Shown: positions 24,260 to 32,761 of the stretch, piece after piece
Numbering within the stretch: the stretch's first letter is position 1
Layout of the letters: each line of letters opens with the position of its first letter
Source of the DNA: Geminicoccus sp036263595
Lineage (GTDB): Bacteria > Pseudomonadota > Alphaproteobacteria > Geminicoccales > Geminicoccaceae
Direction: 5' to 3'
DNA length: 64,000 nt
Assembly: GCF_036263595.1 (NCBI RefSeq)
Contig: NZ_DATAGQ010000129.1
Coordinates: 1 to 64,000, forward strand
Program-made: the position numbers and the translations under genes
The notes under the pieces: generated by a model
The model's database searches: none
What the model was told of the DNA's origin: nothing
What the model saw: only the letters and a program-made list of their open reading frames with translations

Positions 24260-24973
24260 TTGAACGACCAGCGCGAAATCATTGTCCAGCTCATCGGCGC
24301 CGCCATGGCATATGGCTCGGGCCCGGACGTTCTGCGCGACATCGACCTCACGCTGCAAGCGGGATCGTTCCACGTGCTCACCGGCCGGAGCGGTGCCGGC
24401 AAGACCTCGCTGCTGAAGATGATCGCGCTGGCGAGGCCACTGGCGCGCGGGCGCCTGGACCTGTTCGGCCAGGACGTGACGCATGTACGGCGCCATGCCC
24501 GCCCGGGGCTGAGGCGCAGGATCGGCATGATCTTCCAGGACTTCCGCCTGCTCGACCATCTGACCGTCTTTGACAACGTCGCCTTGCCGTTGCGGCTCGC
24601 CCAGGTCGACACGAAGGAGACCGAGATGTCGACCGGGGAGATGCTGTCCTGGCTCGGCATGGACAATCTCGCTAGGGAGTTCCCGCCCGTGCTGTCCATG
24701 GGCCAGCGCCAGCTGATCGCCGCCGCGCGGGCGGTGGTGACGCGGCCGGCCTTGCTTTTGGCCGACGAGCCCACGAGCCATCTGGACCACGATCGGGGCG
24801 ACCGGTTGATGCGCCTGTTCATGGAACTCAATCGGATGGGCACGGCAGTTCTGATCGCTACGCACCACGCCGGTGCCCTGCGCCGGTACCCGTTCCGGCA
24901 GTTGCAGGTGCATGACGGTACGTTGTGGCCTGCCGGACCGGCCGCCTGGCAGCCGGCGGAACGCATCGCATGA
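24260..24973 (+). CDS. ftsE: Cell division ATP-binding protein FtsE
   Basis: A roughly 237-residue ABC ATPase that works with FtsX to control septal peptidoglycan hydrolases. Walker A is GRSGAGKTS, Q-loop IFQDFRLLDHLTVFDNVALPL, and Walker B LLLADEPTSHLD. The signature reads LSMGQRQ instead of LSGGQ, a mild departure. The start is uncertain: TTG codons at 24248 and 24260 fit the family N-terminus (IIVQLIGAAMAYG), while the first ATG at 24305 would remove part of strand one. The stop overlaps the ftsX ATG (ATGA). Confidence 0.88.
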   Translation: MNDQREIIVQLIGAAMAYGSGPDVLRDIDLTLQAGSFHVLTGRSGAGKTSLLKMIALARPLARGRLDLFGQDVTHVRRHARPGLRRRIGMIFQDFRLLDHLTVFDNVALPLRLAQVDTKETEMSTGEMLSWLGMDNLAREFPPVLSMGQRQLIAAARAVVTRPALLLADEPTSHLDHDRGDRLMRLFMELNRMGTAVLIATHHAGALRRYPFRQLQVHDGTLWPAGPAAWQPAERIA

Positions 24974-25833
24974 AGCGCAGCGACGTCGTGATCCCGCTCG
25001 ACCGCACGGCCGCTGGCCGCATGATGACTTGGTCGATCGCCGTCCTGGTCTATCTCGCGGTGCTGGCGCTGGCAGTGGCCGGTGCTGCGCACCAGTTGCT
25101 GGGTGCTGCCGCGGAGAACGCCAACGTCGCGATCGTGTCGCTGCCGCCGCCGCTCGATGCCTCGAAGGCGGAAGGCGACCTCGCGGCGGTCACCGCCCTC
25201 CTGCTGGCTGATCCCGACATCGTCCGGGTCGACCGGATCCCGGCAGCCGAGGTCAGCGATCTTCTCGGTCAACCCGACGGGACGACGCTGCCGCTGCCCA
25301 GCCTCCTGGAACTGCGGTTCCGGCCGGCCCTGGAACCGGACTTCACGCGCGTGACCGGGCTCGTCCGCAGCGTCGTGCCGGACGCCGTCGTCGAGGACGC
25401 CGGCAAGGCCGGCGGCGCGAGGATCGATGTGGCGGAGAGCCTGCGCCTCCTGGGTACGGCTGCGGCCATCATGTTCCTGGCGGCTGCCATCGCCCTGGTC
25501 GTCGCCGTCATCCGCAGCGCCGTCCGTCACCAGGATGAGACCGTCGATCTTCTGCGGATGCTTGGGGCCTCCGACCGTTTCCTGGCCCGGCAGTTCCAGC
25601 GCCACGTGCTGCACGTGGCGCTGCGCGGGGGCCTGATCGGCTTTGCCGCGGCTGCCGTGACGATCGTCGTCCTGCTGGATGCCGGCGGCCTTCTCGAGCT
25701 GCCGGGCCTGGCGTCGCTGACCGCGATGCCGACCCCCTGGATCCTGCTGGCCGCCGTCCCACTGGTGATGGTCCTCCTGCTCACCGCGATCGGCCGCGTC
25801 ACGGCGGGCCTGGCTCTGCGGCATCTGGATTGA
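24970..25833 (+). CDS. ftsX: Cell division protein FtsX
   Basis: A 287-residue membrane protein with the FtsX layout: one N-terminal helix, an extracytoplasmic domain (about 45-160), then three C-terminal helices (AAAIMFLAAAIALVVAVI, GLIGFAAAAVTIVVLL, ILLAAVPLVMVLLLTAI). The cytoplasmic loop IRSAVRHQDETVDLLRMLGASDRFLARQFQ is the family signature. It forms the FtsEX complex with the upstream, translationally coupled ftsE. It ends 9 bases from the convergent gloB. Confidence 0.9.
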   Translation: MKRSDVVIPLDRTAAGRMMTWSIAVLVYLAVLALAVAGAAHQLLGAAAENANVAIVSLPPPLDASKAEGDLAAVTALLLADPDIVRVDRIPAAEVSDLLGQPDGTTLPLPSLLELRFRPALEPDFTRVTGLVRSVVPDAVVEDAGKAGGARIDVAESLRLLGTAAAIMFLAAAIALVVAVIRSAVRHQDETVDLLRMLGASDRFLARQFQRHVLHVALRGGLIGFAAAAVTIVVLLDAGGLLELPGLASLTAMPTPWILLAAVPLVMVLLLTAIGRVTAGLALRHLD

Positions 25834-25842
25834 TCGGCAGGC

Positions 25843-26586
25843 TTACCCCCTGAAGCTGTTCTTCTCGGCGCGCAACTGGGCAAAACGCTCGGCCGTTCCC
25901 GCCAGGAGGAAGGGATTGGTGCGCTTTTCCTCGGCCAGGGTCGTGGGCACGGTCGGCTCGCCGGCGCTGCGCATGGCCTGGATCTTCTCGAGCCGCGCCT
26001 TGATCTCGGCGTTGTCGGGGAAGACATGGGCCGCGAATTTCGCGTTGCCGAGCGTGTACTCGTGCCCGGAATAGACGACCGTGTCGTCCGGCAGACCGCT
26101 CAGCAGCTGCAGCGAGTGCCAGAGCACGTCCGGCGTTCCCTCGCCGACCCGGCCGCAGCCCATGGTGAACATGACGTCGCCGCAGAACAGGACCTTCGCG
26201 TCGGGCAGGTAGTAGCTGATATGGCCCTGGCAGTGGCCGGGCGTATCCAGGACTTCCACCGTCGTGCCCAGGAGCTCGAAGCGCTGGCCGGGCTCCACCG
26301 TGCGGGTGAGCTTCGGCAGGCGATGGCAGTCTGCGCCGTTGCCGATCACCTCGACATGCGTGGCAAGCGCCAGCTGCTCGACGCCGTCGATATGGTCCGC
26401 ATGATAATGGGTGATCAGGATCGTCCCGATCTGCAGACCCCGCTCGGCGAGCTTCTGGGCAATCGGCTCCGCGGCACCCGGGTCGACGATCACGACCGTC
26501 GAGTTGCCGTTCCGCCGCAGCATGAACGCGTAGTTGTCGTCCAGGATCGGCAGCAGTTCCACGGTGATATCGGTGTCGGCCAAGTC
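25843..26586 (-). CDS. gloB: Hydroxyacylglutathione hydrolase (glyoxalase II)
   Basis: A roughly 247-residue MBL-fold thioesterase that hydrolyses S-lactoylglutathione in methylglyoxal detoxification. Motifs: LPILDDNYAFML at the start, metal site THYHADHIDG, DTPGHCQGHISY, CGDVMFTMGCGRVGEG, and SGHEYTLGNAKFA. The C-terminal glutathione-binding helix region (EEKRTNPFL) is present. AAGGGGAG at the right spacing favours the TTG at 26586; an ATG at 26601 is the alternative. The gene is divergent from a methyltransferase gene. Confidence 0.92.
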   Translation of the reverse strand, partial: DLADTDITVELLPILDDNYAFMLRRNGNSTVVIVDPGAAEPIAQKLAERGLQIGTILITHYHADHIDGVEQLALATHVEVIGNGADCHRLPKLTRTVEPGQRFELLGTTVEVLDTPGHCQGHISYYLPDAKVLFCGDVMFTMGCGRVGEGTPDVLWHSLQLLSGLPDDTVVYSGHEYTLGNAKFAAHVFPDNAEIKARLEKIQAMRSAGEPTVPTTLAEEKRTNPFLLAGTAERFAQLRAEKNSFRG

Positions 26587-26688
26587 TCGTCTCCCCTTCA
26601 TGATCGCGGTCGGGATCGTATATGGTCCGCAAGGGCGGGTCGTGCCAGCTTGGCGGCCTGCCGATCTGAGGCCGATGCCGGTGATGCG

Positions 26689-27471
26689 ATGACGACCGAC
26701 CTGGAGCAGTTCTATGCGAGCCGCAAGGGCCAGCTGGCGCGCCGGCTGGTCGGACTGCAACTGCGCCAGCTATGGCCCGACGTGACCGGAAAGACCATCG
26801 TCGGCCTGGGCTTCGCCGCGCCCTACATGGATGTGTTCGCCGAGCAGGCTGCCCAGACCATCGCGCTGGTGCCATCCAGCATGGGTGCCGGCCGCTGGCC
26901 CGAAGAAGGGCCCAATCGCCTTGCGATTTTCCAGGAAGACGAGATCCCACTGGCAGACCAGAGCGTCGACCGCATCCTCATGGTGCATGCACTGGAAACC
27001 TGCCGCAGTCTTGACCGGCTCATGCGCGAGATCTGGCGGGTGTTGGCGGACGACGGCCGGATCGTGTTGATCGTGCCCAACCGGCACGGCCTCTGGTGCC
27101 TTTCCGACACCACCCCGTTCGGTCAGGGCTCGCCGTTCACGGCCGGACAGTTGCAGCGGCTCCTGGCCCGGCATCTGCTTGTTCGCGGGGAGGTGCGTCG
27201 GGCCATGTTCGTGCCGCCGTGGAATCTCAAGCTGCTGCAGCGGATGGCCATTCCACTGGAACGGGCCGGCCAGCGGCTCTGGCCGGAACTGTCGGGAATC
27301 CTGCTGGCCGAGGCGGAAAAGCAGCTCTATCTCGGTGCTCCTTCCTTCCAGATCGCCCAGCCGCGCCGTCGCCGCTACGTCGTCATGCCGGAAACCGCCG
27401 CCGCCCGGACCAGCACCACCGTCCCCGTCCGCATGCTCGCCCCGAACGACCGCAGGCCGCCCAGGCGGTAA
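26689..27471 (+). CDS. Class I SAM-dependent methyltransferase (Methyltransf_11 type)
   Basis: A 260-residue protein with a methyltransferase fold: VGLGFAAPYMDVFA in place of the usual Gly-rich SAM loop, SVDRILMVHALE, and MREIWRVLADDGRIVLIVPNR. The C-terminal half (FVPPWNLKLLQRMAIPLERAG) is conserved in the alphaproteobacterial proteins found next to gloB. No substrate is known to me. The Gly-rich loop is weak compared with standard enzymes, so SAM binding should not be assumed. Confidence 0.8.
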   Translation: MTTDLEQFYASRKGQLARRLVGLQLRQLWPDVTGKTIVGLGFAAPYMDVFAEQAAQTIALVPSSMGAGRWPEEGPNRLAIFQEDEIPLADQSVDRILMVHALETCRSLDRLMREIWRVLADDGRIVLIVPNRHGLWCLSDTTPFGQGSPFTAGQLQRLLARHLLVRGEVRRAMFVPPWNLKLLQRMAIPLERAGQRLWPELSGILLAEAEKQLYLGAPSFQIAQPRRRRYVVMPETAAARTSTTVPVRMLAPNDRRPPRR

Positions 27472-27810
27472 TCACCGGTCCGGCAGGTTCCGCCGGGTGG
27501 ACGAGGCCCACACCGCTGCACGCCGGCACCGTCGACGCGGAGCGCATGTGGCTGTTCATCGGATCACTGCGGCGATGTGCCAGTAGGCCTACGGCCAAGC
27601 GGCAAGATTTTTTTAATGAAACTCAGGCATAAGCGTGCCGAGGTTCAAGTTTCCCTGCTGTCCATGCGCTTGCAGGCCTATAACCGCTCGATGTAGCAAC
27701 TGCATCTGACCGGCATCCGCGGCATGAATGTTCACATTCTTTGCCGGTGAGACCATCGCTCGTGACGCTGCTTGCCGGTCATGGAGTTTTTGCCTTGAGG
27801 AGATCCTCCC
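27472..27810. other. Intergenic region between the methyltransferase and DUF805 genes
   Basis: A 339-base region. The first 100 bases are coding-like in composition but hold no supported gene. A self-complementary GTAGGCCTAC and GGCC/GGCC stem precede a run of seven Ts near 27607-27613, a weak terminator for the methyltransferase gene. A short inverted repeat GAATG-TTCA-CATTC lies near 27725. The DUF805 ribosome site GAGGAG is at the end. Confidence 0.4.
27587..27615 (+). terminator. Weak intrinsic terminator candidate
   Basis: GTAGGCCTACGGCCAAGCGGC can form short GC stems (GGCC-tac-GGCC or GCC-aagc-GGC) directly before a T7 tract. The stem is short, so this is tentative. Confidence 0.35.
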
Positions 27811-28155
27811 ATGTCATTTGTTGAGGCAGTATCGGCTTGCTTCTCCAAGTACGCGACATTTCGAGGCAGGGCATCCAGGTCCGAGTTCTGGTACTTCAGC
27901 CTGTTCATCGTCCTGGTGATGATTGGGGCGACCATCCTTGATGCCGCGCTGTTTCCTCACGGGCGCTCGCTTTTTCCGTCGATCCTGGGCCTCGTCATCC
28001 TGCTTCCCAGCATCGCGGTGCTGGTGCGGCGGCTGCACGACACGGATCGGTCGGGCTGGTGGTACTGGATCTCGTTCGTGCCGCTGATCGGCACGATCGT
28101 GCTGTTCGTGTTCGCCGTGCAGCGAGGTACGCCGGGGCAGAACAGCTATGGGTGA
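27811..28155 (+). CDS. DUF805 family membrane protein
   Basis: A 114-residue protein with the DUF805 pattern: FSKYATFRGRASRSEFWYFSLF, then three membrane helices, RRLHDTDRSGWWYW in the loop, and QRGTPGQNSYG at the end. These small inner-membrane proteins have no defined function. The start ATG follows a GAGGAG that could partly pair with CCTCC just before the ATG. It stands alone and ends 14 bases from the convergent metA stop. Confidence 0.88.
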   Translation: MSFVEAVSACFSKYATFRGRASRSEFWYFSLFIVLVMIGATILDAALFPHGRSLFPSILGLVILLPSIAVLVRRLHDTDRSGWWYWISFVPLIGTIVLFVFAVQRGTPGQNSYG

Positions 28156-28169
28156 ATGCTGCGCGGCTG

Positions 28170-29099
28170 CTATGAGCCGATGGCGTCCAGCTCGAACGGC
28201 GTCGTCTGGTACATCTCGTTGATCCAGTTGCCGAAGAGCAGGTGGGCATAGGCCCGCCAGCGGTTCACCGGCCGCTTGGACAGGTCGTCGTCGGGATAGT
28301 AGCGCAGCGGCATCTCGATGTTCAGGCCGCGTTCCAGGTCGCGCCGATATTCGCGGTCGAGCGTGAACGTGTCGTATTCCAGGTGGTTGAACATGAAGAG
28401 GTGCCGGTTGGCCGGGTCCTCGCACAGGCAGAGGCCGGCACGGGATGAGCGCGCGAGCACCCGGATGCTGCCATCGGTCGGCAGGTCCTCTTCCCGAACC
28501 TCGGTGTGGCGGCTGACCGGCACCCAGAACTCGTCGTCGAAGCCGCGCATGAGCGGCGAACGCGCAGCGTCGCGCGGTTCGGTGACTTCGTGGCGGAAGA
28601 TGCCGAAGCGCTTCTGGGGCAGGGCATGCTTGGGCACGCCGTGGAAATGGTAGAGCGCAGCCTGGGCGCCCCAGCAGACGTTGAAGGTCGAGTGCACATG
28701 GGTGCGCGACCATTCGAGGACGTCGACCAGCTCCTGCCAATACTTGACGTCCTCGAACTCGAGCAGCTCGACCGGCGCGCCGGTGATCAGAAGCCCGTCG
28801 AACTTGCGCTCCCGCACCTGCTCCCAGCTCCGATAGAAGCTCTGCAGATGGGACTGCGGAACGTTGCTGGGCACGTAGCTGCCGGTTGAGATCAGCGTCA
28901 GTTCGACCTGGAGCGGCGTAGCACCCAAGAGCCGTGCGAACTGGGTCTCGGTCGTCAGCTTGTCCGGCATGAGGTTGAGAAGGCCGACCTGCATGGGCCG
29001 GATGTCCTGCTTCTCGGCGACATCTTCCCCGATCAGGCGTACGCCTTCGTTCCGCAGCAGTTCCGCCGCCGGCAGATCGTTGGGTATCTTGATGGGCAT
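28170..29099 (-). CDS. metA: Homoserine O-acyltransferase MetA, predicted acetyl-CoA-specific
   Basis: A 309-residue MetA-family (HTS) enzyme that activates homoserine for methionine synthesis. Features: LNLMPDKLTTETQFARLLG, the catalytic Cys in FNVCWGAQAALYHFHG, GIFRHEV, and HLEYDTFTLDREY with the dyad His and Glu. The residue that sets acyl-CoA choice is Glu (TGAPVELLEFEDV), where succinyl-specific E. coli MetA has Gly. By established structure-function work this predicts acetyl-CoA use. A SAM-II riboswitch lies about 100 bases upstream. The ATG has GAGGA at good spacing. Confidence 0.92.
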   Translation of the reverse strand: MPIKIPNDLPAAELLRNEGVRLIGEDVAEKQDIRPMQVGLLNLMPDKLTTETQFARLLGATPLQVELTLISTGSYVPSNVPQSHLQSFYRSWEQVRERKFDGLLITGAPVELLEFEDVKYWQELVDVLEWSRTHVHSTFNVCWGAQAALYHFHGVPKHALPQKRFGIFRHEVTEPRDAARSPLMRGFDDEFWVPVSRHTEVREEDLPTDGSIRVLARSSRAGLCLCEDPANRHLFMFNHLEYDTFTLDREYRRDLERGLNIEMPLRYYPDDDLSKRPVNRWRAYAHLLFGNWINEMYQTTPFELDAIGS

Positions 29100-29107
29100 G
29101 AATCGGT

Positions 29108-29143
29108 CCTCAGGCTCTCACCTAGCCTAACGGCCGACCGATC
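29108..29143 (-). promoter_or_regulatory. Hairpin overlapping the metA ribosome binding site
   Basis: Between the riboswitch and metA, the minus strand can form a nested hairpin: CGGTC pairs with GACCG and, inside it, AGGCT pairs with AGCCT. The outer 3' arm overlaps the GAGGA ribosome site just before the ATG. This is a plausible sequestering structure, inferred by eye only. Confidence 0.4.
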
Positions 29144-29199
29144 ATGGACGGATATGTGACGATCTCCTGGGCAGGCCCCAGAAAATCTTCCTATATCAC

Positions 29200-29256
29200 G
29201 ACCTTTTAGCGGTTTGTTTAGCGTGGCCGCAAGCCGGTCGGCGCAAATCACCACGG
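29200..29256 (-). ncRNA. SAM-II riboswitch controlling metA
   Basis: On the minus strand the conserved SAM-II pattern is present. A 5' arm CGTGG leads into GTGATTTG, then CCGACCGGCTTGC, the closing arm CCACG, and after it CTAAACAAA and the pseudoknot strand CGCTAAAAGG. CGTGG and CCACG pair to form P1. Order and spacing match the alphaproteobacterial metA motif that binds S-adenosylmethionine and shuts down metA expression. It lies about 100 bases upstream of the metA start codon. Confidence 0.92.
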
Positions 29257-29546
29257 ACAACGACTGGAAGCTGGCCGTCCGCTCCCGGCTTGTCAAGGTA
29301 TCGCCCCGCAGGCGCGATATTCCGCCGGCGCAGGGACGTGGATGCGGATTTATGCATCCCGGCCTCCCGTTTCCGAAGGGGCCCTTGCCAACCCGAACAC
29401 AACCGCTGGAATGTACGGGCGCGGCTCCGGCTTTCAACGTGGACGATGCGGGGTGGGCCGCGCACCTTCGCGCCACATAGAGTTTGCGCAGGCTCATGGA
29501 TCGGCTGGAACCGTCCGGAACCCTGTGCTGAAGGACCTGCGTCGTG

Positions 29547-32027
29547 ATGGATACTGTCCAGCCGATCTCCATCCCGCCCGCCTCGAAGCGGCTGGCGGCC
29601 TCCCCCCCGACGGACCTGAAGGAAGCGATCGTCACGACGCTTCGCTACTCCGTCGGCAAGAACCCGGACTTCGCGCGCCTGCACGACTGGTACGCGGCCA
29701 CCGCCCTGGCCCTTCGCGACCGCTTGGTCGACAAATGGTTCGCCACTACCGATCAGACCTACCGGCAGCAGAAGAAGCGGGTTTACTATCTGTCGCTGGA
29801 GTTCCTGATCGGCCGGCTCCTCACCGATACGGCCAGCAACCTGGGATTGCTGGACGAGGTGAAGGAGGCGCTGCGTGCGCACGGGATCGACTTCGAGGCG
29901 GTCAAGGCGCTGGAGCCGGATGCGGCCTTGGGCAATGGCGGCCTGGGGCGCCTGGCCGCCTGCTTCATGGAGAGCATGGCGACCGTCGGGGTGCCCGGCT
30001 ACGGCTACGGCATCCGCTACGATTTCGGCCTGTTCCGTCAGGTCATCCGCGACGGCTGGCAGGTCGAGCTGCCGGAAGACTGGCTGGCCTTCGGCAATCC
30101 CTGGGAATTCGAGCGGCCCGAGGTGAACTACGAGATCGGCTTTGGCGGCCATGTCGAGGCCGAGGACGATGTCGACGGGAAGGTCGCCTATGCCTGGCAG
30201 CCTTCCGAGCGGGTAATCGCCCAGGCCTATGACACACCCGTGGTCGGCTGGCAGGGCAAGACCGTCAACACGCTGCGTCTATGGGCCGCCCGCCCGATCA
30301 CGCCGATCCGCCTGGATGCGTTCAACCGCGGCCATCATGTCGACGCGTTCGCCGAGCAGGTGCGGGCGACCGCGATCTCGCGCGTGCTCTACCCCGACGA
30401 TTCCACGCCCGAAGGCCATGAGCTGCGGCTGCGCCAGGAGTTCTTCTTCACCTCCGCCTCGCTGCAGGACCTGATCCGGCGCCACCTCACCCAGTATGAC
30501 GACCTGACCTCGCTGCCCGAGGCGGCCAGCATCCAGCTGAACGATACGCACCCGGCCCTCTCGGTGCTGGAGCTGATGCGCATCCTGGTCGACCAGAACG
30601 GGTTCGAGCTGGACAAGGCGTTCGCCATCACCCGCGCCACGTTGGGCTACACCAATCACACCCTTCTGCCGGAGGCCCTGGAGACCTGGCCCGTGCCGCT
30701 GTTCGAGCGGTTGCTGCCGAGGCACATGCAGCTGGTCTTCGAGATCAATGCCATGCACTTGGCATCAGTCCGCCAGCGTCCGGACGCCAACGACGATCTG
30801 ATCCGCTCCGTGTCGCTGATCGACGAAAGCCACGGCCGGCGCGTCCGCATGGGCCATCTGGCCTTCATCGGCTCGAAGATGGTCAACGGGGTGTCCGGCC
30901 TGCACGGCGAGCTGATGCGCGACACCGTGTTCAAGGACCTGAACAGGCTCTTCCCGGACCGCATCACCCACATCACGAACGGCATCACCTTCCGGCGCTG
31001 GATGGTGGAGTGCAATCCGGACCTGGCCCGGCTGATCACCCAGGCGATCGGCGATGAATGGATCGCCCGGGCGGACCGACTGAAGGATCTGGAGCGATTT
31101 GCCGACGATCAGAACTTCCTGGAGCGTTTCGCGCAGGTCAAGCGGGGAGCCAAGGACCGGCTGGCCGCCTTCGTGGCGCAACGAACCGGGATCCGGATCG
31201 ACCCGCAATCAATGTTCGACATCCAGATCAAGCGCATCCACGAGTACAAGCGGCAGCTGCTGAACATCCTAGAAACGATCCATCTCTACGAAGCCATGCG
31301 CGCCAACCCCGAGCGCGACTGGACACCGCGCGTCAAGATCTTCGCCGGCAAGGCGGCGGCGAGCTATCATCGCGCCAAGCTGATCATCAAGCTGATCAAC
31401 GACGTGGCGCGGGTGATCAACCGCGACCCGACGGTTCGCGACAAGCTGCGGGTCGTGTTCATGCCGAACTACAACGTCTCGCTCGCCGAGATGCTGGTGC
31501 CGGCGGCGGACCTCTCCGAGCAGATCTCGACCGCCGGCATGGAGGCATCCGGCACCGGCAACATGAAGTTTCAGGCCAACGGTGCGGTGACGATCGGAAC
31601 GCTGGATGGCGCCAATGTCGAGATCAGCGAGCGGGTAGGGCGCGACAACATCCTGATCTTCGGGCTGACGGCCGATGAGGTCCGCGAGCGCTGGAGCAAG
31701 GGCCACAATCCGCGCGCCATCATCGAGGGCAATCCCGATCTCACCCAGGTGCTGGAAGCGGTCCGCAGCGGCGTGTTCTCGCCGGACGATCCCGGCCGCT
31801 ACGCCCCGATCGTGGAAGACCTCTACAGTTCGGACTATTTCATGATTGCCGCCGACTTCGCGGACTTCGTGCGCGCCCAGCGCGAGGCGGACGGGCTGTA
31901 CCGCCGGTCCGCGCGGTGGCGCCACATGTCGCTGCGGAACACGGCGAATGCCGGCTGGTTCTCCTCCGATCGGGCAATCCGCGAGTATGCCGAGCGGATC
32001 TGGCATGCGCCGATGGACCCCGAATGA
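29547..32027 (+). CDS. glgP: Glycogen/alpha-glucan phosphorylase
   Basis: An 826-residue GT35 phosphorylase that releases glucose-1-phosphate from glycogen. Features: KRVYYLSLEFLIGR, the ALGNGGLGRLAACFMESMAT loop, IQLNDTHPAL, KIFAGKAAASYHRAKLIIKLIN, and the PLP site EASGTGNMKFQANGA with the Schiff-base Lys at about residue 674, followed by GTLDGANVEI. The length is normal. A GTG directly before the ATG (29544) is an alternative start, and AAGGA is upstream. It is the first gene of a glycogen operon and divergent from metA. A decayed glgB follows it. Confidence 0.95.
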   Translation: MDTVQPISIPPASKRLAASPPTDLKEAIVTTLRYSVGKNPDFARLHDWYAATALALRDRLVDKWFATTDQTYRQQKKRVYYLSLEFLIGRLLTDTASNLGLLDEVKEALRAHGIDFEAVKALEPDAALGNGGLGRLAACFMESMATVGVPGYGYGIRYDFGLFRQVIRDGWQVELPEDWLAFGNPWEFERPEVNYEIGFGGHVEAEDDVDGKVAYAWQPSERVIAQAYDTPVVGWQGKTVNTLRLWAARPITPIRLDAFNRGHHVDAFAEQVRATAISRVLYPDDSTPEGHELRLRQEFFFTSASLQDLIRRHLTQYDDLTSLPEAASIQLNDTHPALSVLELMRILVDQNGFELDKAFAITRATLGYTNHTLLPEALETWPVPLFERLLPRHMQLVFEINAMHLASVRQRPDANDDLIRSVSLIDESHGRRVRMGHLAFIGSKMVNGVSGLHGELMRDTVFKDLNRLFPDRITHITNGITFRRWMVECNPDLARLITQAIGDEWIARADRLKDLERFADDQNFLERFAQVKRGAKDRLAAFVAQRTGIRIDPQSMFDIQIKRIHEYKRQLLNILETIHLYEAMRANPERDWTPRVKIFAGKAAASYHRAKLIIKLINDVARVINRDPTVRDKLRVVFMPNYNVSLAEMLVPAADLSEQISTAGMEASGTGNMKFQANGAVTIGTLDGANVEISERVGRDNILIFGLTADEVRERWSKGHNPRAIIEGNPDLTQVLEAVRSGVFSPDDPGRYAPIVEDLYSSDYFMIAADFADFVRAQREADGLYRRSARWRHMSLRNTANAGWFSSDRAIREYAERIWHAPMDPE

Positions 32028-32038
32028 AGTAGTCCATC

Positions 32039-32724
32039 GTGCAACCCGCCTCCGACTACCTCGTCCTCCACTCGGCCTCGACGCCGTGCTGGAGGCCCGT
32101 CATGGCGACCTGTTCGCCGTGCTCGGGCCACACAAGGTCGGGGGCGGGATCGTCATCCGCACGTTCGTGCCGTCGGAGGACCCCTGCGGGCCCCATGGAC
32201 GACGACCTCTTAGGCGAGTTCGATGGCTGGGACGGCTGCCGTCATGCGATGCGCCGTCGCCTGGGCGCGGCCTCGAGCTGTTGCTGGCCGAACTGCGCGA
32301 AGGCGTCCCCTGCAAGTACGAGATCCGTGGGGCGGACGACATGCTGCTGGCGCTGAAAGCCGACCCAGTCGGCTTTGCCGCCGTCTACCAGGCAGGCGCC
32401 GCCTCGACCATGGCCAAGGTCGATGCTTTTGCCTGGAAGGACGACGAGCGGCTCTTTGGCGCCAGAGGCGCCCCGCCAGTCACGGTCGCCAGCAATTTCA
32501 AGTCCAAGCCCAGGCTTCATTATCGCCTGAGCCTGCCGAAACCTGGAAGCGGGCAAGCAGTTCTCAACACGGATGCTGCGTACTACCGAGGCAGCGGGAT
32601 GGGCAATCTCGGTGGAATCGTGAGCGAGCCGATACCATGGCACGGCCGGCCGTACCCGGCGCTCGTCACGCTTCCCCCGCTTTCCACCCTGTTCTTCGTG
32701 GCGAATGATGAGCAAGCTGCCTGA
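32039..32724 (+). pseudogene. glgB: Remnant of glycogen branching enzyme glgB
   Basis: The 730-base interval between glgP and glgC holds fragments of GlgB in order but in different frames. An N-terminal piece (LEARHGDLFAVLGPHKVGG, VIRTFVP) starts at about 32071 in frame 1. A CBM48 piece with the FNGWD-type motif (GEFDGWDGCRHAMRRRLG) lies at about 32213-32266 in frame 2. In frame 1 again comes LREGVPCKYEIRGADDMLL. The C-terminal beta domain (SNFKSKPRLHYRLSLPKPG, VLNTDAAYYRGSGMGNLGG, RPYPALVTLPPLSTLFF) runs to the stop. The whole (beta/alpha)8 catalytic domain, roughly 400 residues, is missing. It cannot make active enzyme. Confidence 0.85.
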
Positions 32725-32761
32725 GCGGCTGGCATGACAAGAACGGGCGAGGGGGCGACCG

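Noticed and set aside
32039..32724. A normal 292-residue protein from the long open frame covering this interval
   Set aside because: Its first part is the shadow frame of glgP, and the rest shows displaced GlgB fragments with the catalytic domain missing.
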